A stretch of 64,000 nt of DNA from an uncultured Sphingopyxis sp. (GCF_900078365.1 NZ_LT598653.1:310001-374000), one strand, 5' to 3'; shown: positions 24,135 through 32,976, numbered from the stretch's first letter. The notes: generated from the letters alone by a model not told the origin. Numbers and translations: made by a program.

Positions 24135-25849
24135 TGCTGACCGCCGCCATATTGCTGAGCCTCGCCTGGAAATCGGCCGTCGTCGCGGCGCTGACGCTGG
24201 CGCTGCTCCGCCTCGCGCGGGCGCGCTCGGCGGGTGAACGGTCGATGATCGCGCATGCGGGGCTCGCGGCGCTGCTCGCGCTGCCTGCCGCGATTCTGCT
24301 GCTGCCGCAATGGGCGCCGCTGCCCGCGAGCTGGTTTGCCGCGTCCGCTCTCGAAACAGGGGCAACCGGGGGATCGGCGATCGATCCGGCCGCCGCCACG
24401 GCTTCAGTCCCTGTCGTGGTGGATCGGGCCGGATCGACGCCGATCGTCGTCGACTGGAGCGACCTTGCCCCCTTTCTCTATCTTGTCCCGCTCGTCCTGC
24501 TGTGCGGAGTGATGGCGCTCGCGGTCGTGCGGCTGTTCGCGATGCGCGGACGCGCCGAGATATTGGTCGAACGCTCGTGGCTGTCGGCGCTTGCCGAAGC
24601 GCAGCGGCGGATGGGGTTCAAGCATGGCACCGCGCTTCTGGTCAGCAAGGAGCTGCGTTCGCCGATCAGCTGGGGCGTGCTGCGCCCGACGATCGTGCTG
24701 AGCCCGAAAGCCGTCGCGGCGGCGGGGGAGGCCGAGGCGATCATCGCGCATGAGCTGGCGCATGTCGCGCGGCTCGACTGGGCGAAGCTGCTCGGCGCGC
24801 GCATCGCCTGCGCGGTCTTCTGGTTCAATCCCCTCGTGTGGATGCTGGCGCGCGAGAGCCATCAATTGCGCGAGGAAGCCGCCGACGACGCGGTGCTGAT
24901 GGCCGACATCGACGGCCCCGACTATGCGACGCTGCTGGTCGGCGCGGCGCGCCACGACAATCAGGGCGCACTGCTCGCCGCGCATGGCGTCGCGCCGGGC
25001 AAGAACAGCCTGAAGCGCCGGATCACTCGCGTACTCGACGGCAGCCTGCGGCGCGGCCCGGCGAGCGCGAGCTGGATGCTGATGAGCCTCGTGCTGCTCG
25101 CCGGCGTCACCGCGCCGCTCGCCGCCTTTTCGGCGACGGCGAAGCCCGAGGCGGCGGCGGATGTCCACGCTGTCGCCGCCTCCACCACAACAAAGACAAG
25201 CGCGACGTCGCAGGCGGCTGCGGTTGCAAGCGACGCCACGGTCGAGGGGGCCGCGACGGCCACGTCGAAGCCGCTGACCGCCGAACAGCTCGTCGGGATG
25301 CGCGCGGTCGGCGTGACCCCCGAATATGTCGAGAAATTGCGCGAAAGCGGCGGATCGATCGACGCCGACGACATCATCTCGGCCAAGGCAAGCGGGATCG
25401 ACCCCGCCTATATCCGGCAGATGCGCGCCATCATTCCCGGCGCCGGCTTCGACGATCTGGTCGGCGCGCGCCATGTCGGCGTCGATGCGGCCTTTGCCCG
25501 CGACATGCGGTCGCATTTTCCGGGGGTGGGGATTGACGATCTGATCGCGCTGAAGGCGATGGGGGTCGACTGCGATTTCGTCACCGAGATGCAGCGGTCG
25601 GGCGTCAGGATGCGCGATGCCGACGATGCGATCGAATTGCGCGCGGTGGGCGCGTTCCGGCCCAGCGCGAAGGCCCGTCCCCCGGCAACGCCGCGACCGG
25701 TCGCAAAGGCGGTGCGCGGCGGCGATGTCGCGGTCCTCGACATGGAACGCGGCGTGATCGAGGCGCGCCGCGCCGATGGCCGGATCGCCCGGATCGAAAT
25801 ACCCGCAACGCCCGAACCCCCGGCGCCGCCTACCGCGCCCGACGACTGA
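24134..25849 (+). CDS. BlaR1-like M56 membrane metallopeptidase with C-terminal repeats
   Basis: A 571-residue protein. Three or four membrane helices (from ILLSLAWKSAVVAALTLALL to SWMLMSLVLLAGVTAPLAAF, ~320) frame a cytosolic M56 peptidase with the zinc motif in IIAHELAHVARLDW (His206-His210) and the third ligand in REEAADDAVL. The C-terminal ~240 residues lie outside the membrane. They have no penicillin-binding domain; instead residues ~381-515 hold about four and a half copies of a ~28-residue unit, pattern DDL(I/V)xxxAxGVDxxYVxxMR. The signal sensed is therefore unlikely to be a beta-lactam. The start could also be the GTG at 24131. Confidence 0.88.
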   Translation: MLTAAILLSLAWKSAVVAALTLALLRLARARSAGERSMIAHAGLAALLALPAAILLLPQWAPLPASWFAASALETGATGGSAIDPAAATASVPVVVDRAGSTPIVVDWSDLAPFLYLVPLVLLCGVMALAVVRLFAMRGRAEILVERSWLSALAEAQRRMGFKHGTALLVSKELRSPISWGVLRPTIVLSPKAVAAAGEAEAIIAHELAHVARLDWAKLLGARIACAVFWFNPLVWMLARESHQLREEAADDAVLMADIDGPDYATLLVGAARHDNQGALLAAHGVAPGKNSLKRRITRVLDGSLRRGPASASWMLMSLVLLAGVTAPLAAFSATAKPEAAADVHAVAASTTTKTSATSQAAAVASDATVEGAATATSKPLTAEQLVGMRAVGVTPEYVEKLRESGGSIDADDIISAKASGIDPAYIRQMRAIIPGAGFDDLVGARHVGVDAAFARDMRSHFPGVGIDDLIALKAMGVDCDFVTEMQRSGVRMRDADDAIELRAVGAFRPSAKARPPATPRPVAKAVRGGDVAVLDMERGVIEARRADGRIARIEIPATPEPPAPPTAPDD

Positions 25850-25963
25850 CGCCCGGACGTTCGTCCGAACGCGCCGACGATTGATCGAAACCTTGTTTGA
25901 AAAACGCCGCTGCGGCGGCGAGCGATGACGCTCGCCTGGCGCACGGAGGGAGGAGTGCACCAT

Positions 25964-26707
25964 ATGAAGGCCCTGTTTTTTGCCGGCGGTACCGCGCTGC
26001 TGTCGATCCTCGCCTGTTCGGCGCCGAGCGCCGCCGCCGATCCGCTGGTGCTGACCGACGTGCGCTGGGTTGCCGAGCCTTCAAGCGGGAAGAAGGACGC
26101 CCCGCGCATCCGCATCCAGCACCGGAAATCGAGCAGCGACCAGAGTTTCGATGGCTCGCGCCCCTATTTCGCCGGCGCCGAAGCGGCGCTTCGCCGGACA
26201 ACGCCGGGACCCGTCAGCTTTCGGGTCGCGCACGACGCGGGCACCTTGTCCTGCACCGGCACGCTGACGCGCGCTTTCGAGGGGCAGGGCGAATGCCGTT
26301 TCACCTCCGATCCCGCGTTCGAACGCCAGCTCGCCGAGCGCGGCCTCGCGCCCGACCAGCGTTCGTCGCTGCTCGCGATGCTGCTCGTCGATGCCTCTAT
26401 CGAGCTGGCCGACGGGCTGACGCGCGAGGGCGTGCGGCCGAAGGACGCCGACGACCTGATCGCCGCCGCCGCGCTCGATGTGCGGCCCGAATATGTGCGC
26501 GACCTCAAGTCCGAGGCACTGGTGCTCACTGACGTCGAGGATGCGATCGCGTGCAAGGCGCTCGGCGTCGATGGCGCCTATGTGCGCGGGCTCGCCGCGG
26601 CGGGGTATCGCAAATTGAGCGCCGACGAGGTCGTGGGCATGAAGGCGATGGGCGTGACGGGCGAATATGCGCAGGCGATGAACCGCGCGGCGGGGGGCGC
26701 CAAGTGA
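25964..26707 (+). CDS. Secreted protein sharing the M56 C-terminal repeat
   Basis: A 247-residue protein, signal peptide MKALFFAGGTALLSILACSA.. (a Cys near the cleavage region may allow lipidation). A unique middle domain (~30-155) contains two cysteines (LSCTG and GECRF) that could pair. From ~159 to the end lie three copies of the same ~28-residue unit as in the M56 peptidase (DADDLIAAAALDVRPEYVRD, DVEDAIACKALGVDGAYVRG, SADEVVGMKAMGVTGEYAQA). GGAGGGAGGAG upstream supports this start over an ATG at 25925. Its stop overlaps the receptor gene start. Function unknown; perhaps a ligand or partner of the peptidase sensor. Confidence 0.78.
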   Translation: MKALFFAGGTALLSILACSAPSAAADPLVLTDVRWVAEPSSGKKDAPRIRIQHRKSSSDQSFDGSRPYFAGAEAALRRTTPGPVSFRVAHDAGTLSCTGTLTRAFEGQGECRFTSDPAFERQLAERGLAPDQRSSLLAMLLVDASIELADGLTREGVRPKDADDLIAAAALDVRPEYVRDLKSEALVLTDVEDAIACKALGVDGAYVRGLAAAGYRKLSADEVVGMKAMGVTGEYAQAMNRAAGGAK

Positions 26708-28800
26708 GGCGAGCGACCAGCCTCGCGGCGATCGCTGCCGCGCTTTCCAACCCGGCACTGGCGCAGGAGACGGCGGTGCCGAGCGGCGATACGCCGCCGC
26801 CCGCCGCGACCGAGATCGCGCCCACCGCGACCATGCCGGCGCGGCAGGTCTACACCCCCGCCGACTTCACGCGCTACGCGCCCGTCAACGCGTATGACAT
26901 GCTGAACCAGGTGCCGGGTTTCCAGATCCGCGACAGCGAGGAACTGCGCGGGCTGGGACAGGCGACCGGCAATGTGCTGTTCAACGGCAAGCGGCCATCG
27001 AACAAGGCCGACGACATGTATACGCAGCTCTCGCGCATCCCCGCGGGCAATGTCGAGCGGATCGAGATCGTCGATGGCGCGACGCTCGATATTCCGGGCT
27101 TGTCGGGGCAGGTCGCCAATATCGTCTATCGCGCCGACGGCATTTCGGGGCAGTTTTCGTGGAAGCCGCAGTTCCGCCCGCACTACACCGACCCGTTGTT
27201 CACGCGCGCCGACGTGTCGGTGCGCGGGCGGTCGGGCGAGATCGAATATGAGGCGTCGCTCAACAACGACGATTCGGCGCGCAGCGGCGCGGGCGGCCCC
27301 ACGCTCATTTACGATGGCGCGGGCCATATCATCGAGCGGCGCAAGGATATCTGGCACACCCATTATGACACGCCGAAGCTGTCGGGGCGCATCACATGGG
27401 ATCCGGCGGGCGACACCGTCGCCAATTTCGGCGGCCATTATCAGCGCAAATATGACCGCTATTATGAGGATGGCGTGCGCAGCGGCCCGGGGCTGCCCGA
27501 CAGCATCCGCACCGTGCGCGAAAAGGCCGACAGCTGGAATTACGAGATCGGCGGCGATTACCAGTTCGGGCTCGGACCGGGGAAGCTCAAGCTGATCGGG
27601 CTCCGCCGCTTCAGCCACGAACCCTATCGCCAGGAAATCGTGACCACCCCCGAAGGCGGTATCGCCACCGGCGACCGCTTCATGCAGACGGGCGACCTCG
27701 GCGAGACGATCGGGCGCGGCGAATATCAATGGAAGATGTTCGGCGGCGACTGGCAGCTCTCGGGCGAGGCGGCGTTCAACACGCTCGACAATGTCGCGTC
27801 GCTCGCGGTGCTCGATCCCTCGGGCGATTTCGTCGATATTCCCTTCGAAGGCGGCACCGGCGGGGTGAGCGAGGATCGCTATGAAGGGCTTTTGAGCTTC
27901 GGCCGCAAGCTGACCGACAAGCTCAATTTCCAGATCATCGCCGGCGCCGAACATTCGACGATCACCCAGACCGGCGCGAACGGCCTGACGCGCAGCTTCT
28001 TCCGGCCCAAAGGATCGATTTCGCTCGCCTGGGCGCCCTCGGCCGATTTCGATATATCGGTCAAGCTCAGGCGGCGCGTGCTGCAGCTTTCCTTCTACGA
28101 CTTTCTCGCGCGCGCCTTCCTCAACGACGGCAACCAGAATGCGAGCAACAACGACCTGCGCCCCCAGCAGGACTGGACCTACGAGGGCGAGATCAACAAG
28201 AAGCTGGGTCCCTGGGGGTCGACCAAGCTGATCTTCATCTACCGCGACGTCGAGGATCGCGTCGACGTGATCCCGATCGGCGAGACGGGCGAGGCGGTCG
28301 GCAATATCGCGAAGGCGAGGGCGGGCGCGATCGACTGGACCTCGACCATCAACCTCGACCCCGCGGGGCTGAAGGGAGTGCGGCTCAACACGCGCCTGCT
28401 GCTGCAGAAAAGCTCGCTGCGCGATCCCTTCACCGGCGAGAAGCGGCAGTGGAGCGGCTTCACCGACACCGTCGTCGAACTGGGCCTGCGCCACGACATT
28501 CCCGCGAGCGACTGGGCGTGGGGCGGCGACCTCGAATATTCGCACTACCAGCCCAATTACCGCCGCAACCAGACCGACAAGGTCTGGGAAGGACCCATAT
28601 GGGCGTCGCTGTTCGTCGAGAACAAGGATGTGTTCGGCCTCACCGTTCGCGCCCAGATCTCCAACATGGTGAACGCCCGGTCGAAACGCGACCGCACCGT
28701 CTATACCGGGGTGCGCGGCGACAGCCCGGTTTCCTTCATCGAGCAGCGCGACCGGCTGATCGGGCCGATCTTCGTCTTTTCGGTGCGCGGGACATTCTGA
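26704..28800 (+). CDS. TonB-dependent outer-membrane receptor
   Basis: A 698-residue receptor from a GTG that overlaps the previous stop (GTGA). A signal peptide ends at NPALAQ. The plug domain (~50-150) contains NAYDMLNQVPGFQIRDS, GNVLFNGKRPSNK and NVERIEIVDGATLDIPG, and the remainder is strand-rich barrel ending in VFSVRGTF with the terminal aromatic. Such receptors import siderophores, vitamins, glycans or peptides using TonB energy. Being fourth in an operon with a BlaI/M56 sensor is unusual: import could be under control of the same proteolytic signal. Confidence 0.9.
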   Translation: MRRATSLAAIAAALSNPALAQETAVPSGDTPPPAATEIAPTATMPARQVYTPADFTRYAPVNAYDMLNQVPGFQIRDSEELRGLGQATGNVLFNGKRPSNKADDMYTQLSRIPAGNVERIEIVDGATLDIPGLSGQVANIVYRADGISGQFSWKPQFRPHYTDPLFTRADVSVRGRSGEIEYEASLNNDDSARSGAGGPTLIYDGAGHIIERRKDIWHTHYDTPKLSGRITWDPAGDTVANFGGHYQRKYDRYYEDGVRSGPGLPDSIRTVREKADSWNYEIGGDYQFGLGPGKLKLIGLRRFSHEPYRQEIVTTPEGGIATGDRFMQTGDLGETIGRGEYQWKMFGGDWQLSGEAAFNTLDNVASLAVLDPSGDFVDIPFEGGTGGVSEDRYEGLLSFGRKLTDKLNFQIIAGAEHSTITQTGANGLTRSFFRPKGSISLAWAPSADFDISVKLRRRVLQLSFYDFLARAFLNDGNQNASNNDLRPQQDWTYEGEINKKLGPWGSTKLIFIYRDVEDRVDVIPIGETGEAVGNIAKARAGAIDWTSTINLDPAGLKGVRLNTRLLLQKSSLRDPFTGEKRQWSGFTDTVVELGLRHDIPASDWAWGGDLEYSHYQPNYRRNQTDKVWEGPIWASLFVENKDVFGLTVRAQISNMVNARSKRDRTVYTGVRGDSPVSFIEQRDRLIGPIFVFSVRGTF

Positions 28801-28832
28801 CGGGTTGGGCTCTGATCTTGTCTTGGCCTAAT

Positions 28833-28910
28833 CGTCATCCCGGCGAAGGCCGGGATCTCGCCGGTGCGTCAGGTCGAGATGGTGAGATCCCGGCCTTCGC
28901 CGGGATGACG
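28833..28910. repeat. Palindromic repeat, family A, copy 5
   Basis: Full-length 78-base copy, arms CGTCATCCCGGCGAAGGCC / complement, loop with CCGGTGCGTCAGG in forward orientation. It follows the receptor stop by 32 bases. Confidence 0.92.
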
Positions 28911-28959
28911 AAACAAGGAAGACGGTGTTTCAGCCTGACCCGATAATGTTAGGATTCAT

Positions 28960-29337
28960 ATGACGGCGCGCCGCATCAAAATCTATTTCGACGGCGGATG
29001 CCGGCCCAACCCGGGCAGGATGGAAACCGCCGTCGTCACCGGCGGCGCGGCCGTCGTCGTGCGCGACGCGGGGATCGGCAGCAGCCAGGATGCCGAGTGG
29101 CTCGCGCTGATCGCGGCGCTGCGGCTGGCGCGCGACCTGGCGCTGGAGAATTTCATCCTGCTCGGCGACGCGGCGGGGGTGGTGGCGCAAGCGAACGGCG
29201 CGGTGCGCGCCCGCGGCGGGGCGGCGGAGCATCTCGCCCGTTTCCGCGCGCTCGCCGAAGGCGGGCCGGCGCCCGCCGTGCGTCATATCAAGCGGACGCA
29301 GAATCTGGCGGGGATCGCGCTGGCGCGCGGGCGATAG
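28960..29337 (+). CDS. RNase H-like domain protein
   Basis: A 125-residue protein of the RNase HI fold (often named reverse-transcriptase-like). The first catalytic Asp is in IKIYFDGGCRPNPG, the Glu in DAEWLALIAALRLA and the second Asp in ILLGDAAGVV. The fourth position, normally Asp in a C-terminal ADxLA motif, reads AGIALA here, so it is missing. Activity on RNA/DNA hybrids may be reduced or altered. It may be a single gene: a palindrome lies upstream and the PAS-like gene follows 37 bases later. Confidence 0.8.
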   Translation: MTARRIKIYFDGGCRPNPGRMETAVVTGGAAVVVRDAGIGSSQDAEWLALIAALRLARDLALENFILLGDAAGVVAQANGAVRARGGAAEHLARFRALAEGGPAPAVRHIKRTQNLAGIALARGR

Positions 29338-29374
29338 CGCCGAAAGGCTGTCAAAAAGCCTCACAAACTGTTAA

Positions 29375-29908
29375 ATGCCGGTCGCCTATCCTTGGCTGAT
29401 TCAATGGAAGACCAGCGCGTTGAAGCCAACCCATCCCTTGCCCGTCCATCACAGCTGGCCGCTCTACGAACGCACGCGTTTTTTCGAGCTGGGGCAGTTG
29501 CATCGGTGCGAGACGCTCGATCCGATCCCCGACGTCGTCGATGTCGCGGCGCGGCTGGGGCCGGGGCGCATCGGAATCGGGCAGTGGGAATGCGACCTCA
29601 CCGACAATGACCGGCTGAGCTGGTCGGACGAGGTCTATGATATTTTTGGCATCCCGCGCGGGGCGTCCGTCCGGCGCGAAGAGGCGGCGGGGCTCTATGC
29701 CGAGGGATCGCGCGCGGCGATGGAGAAACTGCGCGCCTATGCGATCCGTCACCGGCGCGGCTTCACACTCGACGTCGAAATCTGCCCCGCAGAGGCGCCG
29801 CGCCGCTGGATGCGGCTGATCGCGGCGCCGCTGTGCGAGGGCGATCGGATCGTCAGGCTGCAGGGCCTCAAATTGCGCCTTCCGGGCTCGGCTGACCCCG
29901 AATTTTGA
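29375..29908 (+). CDS. PAS-fold-like sensory protein, stand-alone
   Basis: A 177-residue soluble protein. Residues ~65-170 match a PAS fold-3 pattern: GIGQWECDLTDNDRLSWSDE, VYDIFGIPRG, then FTLDVEICPAEAPRRWMRL and the closing RIVRLQGLKLRL. There is no kinase, cyclase or HTH domain. The ~60-residue N-terminus has no clear homology, and the true start may be internal. PAS-only proteins of this type are frequent in sphingomonads and may feed signals to histidine kinases elsewhere. Confidence 0.65.
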   Translation: MPVAYPWLIQWKTSALKPTHPLPVHHSWPLYERTRFFELGQLHRCETLDPIPDVVDVAARLGPGRIGIGQWECDLTDNDRLSWSDEVYDIFGIPRGASVRREEAAGLYAEGSRAAMEKLRAYAIRHRRGFTLDVEICPAEAPRRWMRLIAAPLCEGDRIVRLQGLKLRLPGSADPEF

Positions 29909-30080
29909 ACCGTTCGATCAACCGAGCCTGAGAAACAACCGTTCTGGCAGTATTGGCGGCCGCTTTCGTTGACGCGTTCGCGGCTTCGACGCAGTCGATC
30001 ACGGGACCAGACGTTGAGGGCGCCGAAGGGCCAGCACGCCTGATTCTTCCATTCAAACCCCGAAGGCATTCGCCCCGCAT

Positions 30081-31121
30081 ATGAAGTTTTTTAATCGGTT
30101 TGCGTCGGCCGCGCACAATATGGCTATCGACCTCGGGACGGTGAACACCGTCGTCTATGTGCGCGACAAGGGCATCGTCCTCAACGAACCCTCGGTCGTT
30201 GCGCTGGAAACGCGCGACGGCGTCCGCCGGGTCAAGGTCGTCGGCAACGAAGCCAAGCCGATGATGGGCAAGACCCCCGACAATATCCAGGCGATCCGCC
30301 CCTTGCGCGACGGGGTCATCGCCGACATCGACGTCGCCGAGCAGATGCTCAAGCACTTCATGGACAAGGCGCAGGGCGGTGCGAGCCGCTTCGTCCAGCG
30401 CAGCCATGTCGTGATCTGCGTGCCGTCGGGATCGACGATGGTCGAGCGCCGCGCGATCCGCGACGCCGCGAGCAATGCGGGCGCGGCATCGGTGCAACTG
30501 ATCGAGGAATCGCTCGCCGCCGCGATCGGCGCCGGGCTGCAGGTCGCCGAGCCGAGGGGGGCCATGGTCGTCGACATCGGCGGCGGCACGACCGAGGTCG
30601 CGGTGCTGTCGCTGAGCGGCATCGCCTACAGCAATTCGGTGCGCGTCGGCGGCGACAAGATGGACGACATGATCTCCTCCTTCATCCGCCGCAAACATAA
30701 TCTGATGGTCGGCGAAATGACCGCCGAGCGCGTGAAGATGACGATTGGCTGCGCGACCCCGCCGGCGGGCGACGGCATGGTCATGGGCGTCAAGGGCCGC
30801 GACCTCGTCACCGGCCGCCCCGCCGAGGTGCGGGTGACCGAGGCCGAGGTCGCCGAGGCGCTCGCCGAACCCGTCGGGCAGATCGTCGGCGCGGTGCGCG
30901 CGGCGCTCGAACAGACGCCGCCCGAACTGTCGGCCGACATCATCGACGAAGGCATCACGCTGACCGGCGGCGGCGCGCTGCTACGCCGCATGGATCAGGC
31001 GATCGCGCGCGCGACCGGGCTGCCGGTCACGGTCGCCGACGATGCGTTGATGTGCGTCGCGATGGGTGCGGGACGCGCGTTCGAGGACCGCACCTATCAC
31101 GGCGTGCTGATCGCGGCTTGA
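30081..31121 (+). CDS. mreB: Rod shape-determining protein MreB-like actin
   Basis: A 346-residue bacterial actin that forms membrane-bound filaments guiding cell-wall synthesis. All actin-ATPase motifs are present: phosphate-1 MAIDLGTVNTVVYV, phosphate-2 AMVVDIGGGTTEVAVLS and adenosine GITLTGGGALLRRM. An N-terminal amphipathic FFNRFASAAHN fits membrane binding. The usual partners mreC, mreD, pbp2 and rodA are not adjacent; a family B palindrome follows and then unrelated genes on the other strand. It may be the main MreB transcribed alone or a second copy. Upstream 172 bases show no clear promoter. Confidence 0.92.
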   Translation: MKFFNRFASAAHNMAIDLGTVNTVVYVRDKGIVLNEPSVVALETRDGVRRVKVVGNEAKPMMGKTPDNIQAIRPLRDGVIADIDVAEQMLKHFMDKAQGGASRFVQRSHVVICVPSGSTMVERRAIRDAASNAGAASVQLIEESLAAAIGAGLQVAEPRGAMVVDIGGGTTEVAVLSLSGIAYSNSVRVGGDKMDDMISSFIRRKHNLMVGEMTAERVKMTIGCATPPAGDGMVMGVKGRDLVTGRPAEVRVTEAEVAEALAEPVGQIVGAVRAALEQTPPELSADIIDEGITLTGGGALLRRMDQAIARATGLPVTVADDALMCVAMGAGRAFEDRTYHGVLIAA

Positions 31122-31181
31122 CAGGGTTCCGAGCGGCCGTGAATGGCTGGTTCGGGGTAGAGAGCTGCCATTTCCTATCTT

Positions 31182-31260
31182 CGTCATTCCCGCGAAAGCG
31201 GGAACCCAGAGCGTGCGTCGGCTGACCCCGCACTGGGTTCCCGCTTTCGCGGGAATGACG
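31182..31260. repeat. Palindromic repeat, family B, copy 3
   Basis: Arms CGTCATTCCCGCGAAAGCGG / complement with inner GGGAACCCAG / CTGGGTTCCC, as in copy 2, around a 23-base loop. It lies between the convergent mreB and adenine deaminase genes. Confidence 0.92.
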
Positions 31261-31313
31261 AGTTATGGGATACCAAGCGTCGCATTTTAGTCGCAACCGA
31301 TCATCGCCGCCAG

Positions 31314-32339
31314 TCAGGCGCAGGCGTCGATCGCGGCCATATGCTTCGCCTTGTCGGCATCGCTCAGGAACGAGCCGGTAAAGCTGTTGCGCGCGAGCGT
31401 CAGCAGTTCGTCCTTCGACAGGTCGAGCGCATCGGCGACCGCCTGGTAATTGGCGCCCACATAGCCGCCGAAATAGCTGGGATCGTCGCTGTTTACCGTC
31501 GCCTTGAGGCCCGCATCGAGCATGGTCTTCAGCGGATGGGCGGCGATGTCGCCGACGACGCAGAGCTTGAGGTTCGAGAGCGGGCAGACGGTCAGCGTCA
31601 TGCCTTCGGCGGCGAGCCGCGCGACGAGCGCGGGGTCCTCGAGGCTGCGATTGCCATGGTCGATGCGATCGACCTTCAAGAGATCGAGCGCTTCGCGGAC
31701 ATATTCGGGCGGCCCTTCCTCGCCGGCGTGCGCGACGGTCTTGAGGCCCAGTCGCTTCGCGCGTGCGAAGACGCGTTCGAACTTGGCGGGAGGATGCCCG
31801 ACTTCGGACGAGTCGAGCCCGACGCCGGCGATGCGATCGAGATATGGCAGCGCCGCGTCGAGCGTCGCTTCGGCCTCGTCCTCGCTGAGGTGGCGGAGAA
31901 AGCACATGATGAGCTTCGACGTCATGCCGTAGCTCGCTTCGGCATCGTCGAGCGCGCGTGTGATGCCCGCGACAACGGTGCCGAAGGCGACGCCCCGCGC
32001 CGTGTGCCCCTGCGGATCGAAGAAAATCTCGACGTGCCGGACATTGTCGGCATGCGCGAGCGCGAGGTAAGCGGCGGTCAGGTCATGGAAGTCCTGCTCG
32101 CGGTGGAGCACGCCCATGCCCTGATAATAGATGTCGAGAAAATCCTGGAGGTTCGAGAAGGCATAGGCCGCGCGCACTTCCTCGACGCTGGCAAAGGGGA
32201 TCGCGACCCGGTTGCGCTGCGCCAGCTCGAACATCAGCGCGGGTTCGAGCGATCCTTCGATATGGAGGTGCAGTTCGGCCTTGGGCAGGCCCGCAATAAA
32301 GGCGGCGCGTTCCTCGCGCGAGGCGAAACCCTCAGGCAT
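31314..32339 (-). CDS. Adenosine/adenine deaminase family protein (probably adenine deaminase)
   Basis: A 341-residue metal-dependent deaminase of the amidohydrolase fold. The N-terminal metal site is PKAELHLHIEGSLEP, followed by HAGEEGPPEYVREAL and the Asp-Asp end NSDDPSYFGGY. The wording SSEVGHPPAKF and HAGEEGPPEY matches the adenine deaminase branch better than adenosine deaminase, though this needs a tree. It starts inside the end of the upstream phosphoribosyltransferase gene (8-base overlap). Together they would turn adenine into hypoxanthine and then IMP. Confidence 0.85.
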   Translation of the reverse strand: MPEGFASREERAAFIAGLPKAELHLHIEGSLEPALMFELAQRNRVAIPFASVEEVRAAYAFSNLQDFLDIYYQGMGVLHREQDFHDLTAAYLALAHADNVRHVEIFFDPQGHTARGVAFGTVVAGITRALDDAEASYGMTSKLIMCFLRHLSEDEAEATLDAALPYLDRIAGVGLDSSEVGHPPAKFERVFARAKRLGLKTVAHAGEEGPPEYVREALDLLKVDRIDHGNRSLEDPALVARLAAEGMTLTVCPLSNLKLCVVGDIAAHPLKTMLDAGLKATVNSDDPSYFGGYVGANYQAVADALDLSKDELLTLARNSFTGSFLSDADKAKHMAAIDACA

Positions 32340-32907
32340 TTGGCGCCTTCGCTTGCCCGAGGATGATCGCCGCCTCGGGCTTGTGACGGCGGATTTCCTC
32401 GACCGTCAGCCCGTCGATCTCGTGCGGGAAGATCAGCCACCGGTCGGTTTCGTGAACGAAGAAATCGGGGCGGAGGTCGGTGACATTGCGCCCCGGCTTG
32501 AACCAGACGGTCGCGATGCGGATGTCGCGCGGCATATTGTGGCGGCAGCGCGCCTTCAATTCGGCGATGAAGGCGCGGATGCTGCGACCGCTGTCGAAGA
32601 CATCGTCGATAATCAGCAGCCGGTCGTCGGGATTGAGCGTGTCGATCAGGTAGCCGAGCGCGAACACCTTCACTTGCGGGTCCTGCTGGTCGATGCCTTT
32701 GTAGGAGGAGGTGCGGATCGCGATATGGTCGCAATGGTGGCCGTGATAGTCGAGCAGTTCCTGCACCGCGATCCCGACCGGCGCGCCGCCGCGCCAGATG
32801 CCCACGAGGTGCGTCGGCCTGAAATCGCTGCCCACCACCTGCATCCCGAGACGCAGCGAGTCGGCGAGCAGTTCGTTGGCGCTGATGAAGATTTTGTCGT
32901 CGCTCAT
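32332..32907 (-). CDS. Purine phosphoribosyltransferase family protein
   Basis: A 191-residue type I PRTase. The PRPP-binding motif is LLIIDDVFDSGRSIRAF, preceded by the ground loop HLVGIWRGGAPVG and followed by DIRIATVWFKPGRN. The fold and the flexible loop size fit hypoxanthine/xanthine-type enzymes. The start at 32907 (MSDDKIFISANE) was chosen over 32943 because the N-terminal extension is not conserved-looking. It is co-transcribed with the deaminase, which would supply hypoxanthine, so purine salvage is the most likely role; exact base preference is inferred. Confidence 0.85.
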   Translation of the reverse strand: MSDDKIFISANELLADSLRLGMQVVGSDFRPTHLVGIWRGGAPVGIAVQELLDYHGHHCDHIAIRTSSYKGIDQQDPQVKVFALGYLIDTLNPDDRLLIIDDVFDSGRSIRAFIAELKARCRHNMPRDIRIATVWFKPGRNVTDLRPDFFVHETDRWLIFPHEIDGLTVEEIRRHKPEAAIILGQAKAPNA

Positions 32908-32976
32908 GGAGAGCGGAGTAATCTTCCGGGCGGGACGCCGCAAGATGGGGCGGTATTGGGGTGGGGAGTTGCCATA

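Noticed and set aside
24134..25849. Annotation of the M56 protein as a beta-lactam sensor BlaR1
   Set aside because: It lacks the penicillin-binding C-terminal domain; only the membrane peptidase part matches.
26578..28545. A 655-residue open frame on the minus strand
   Set aside because: Antisense to the TonB receptor; shadow of GC-rich codons.
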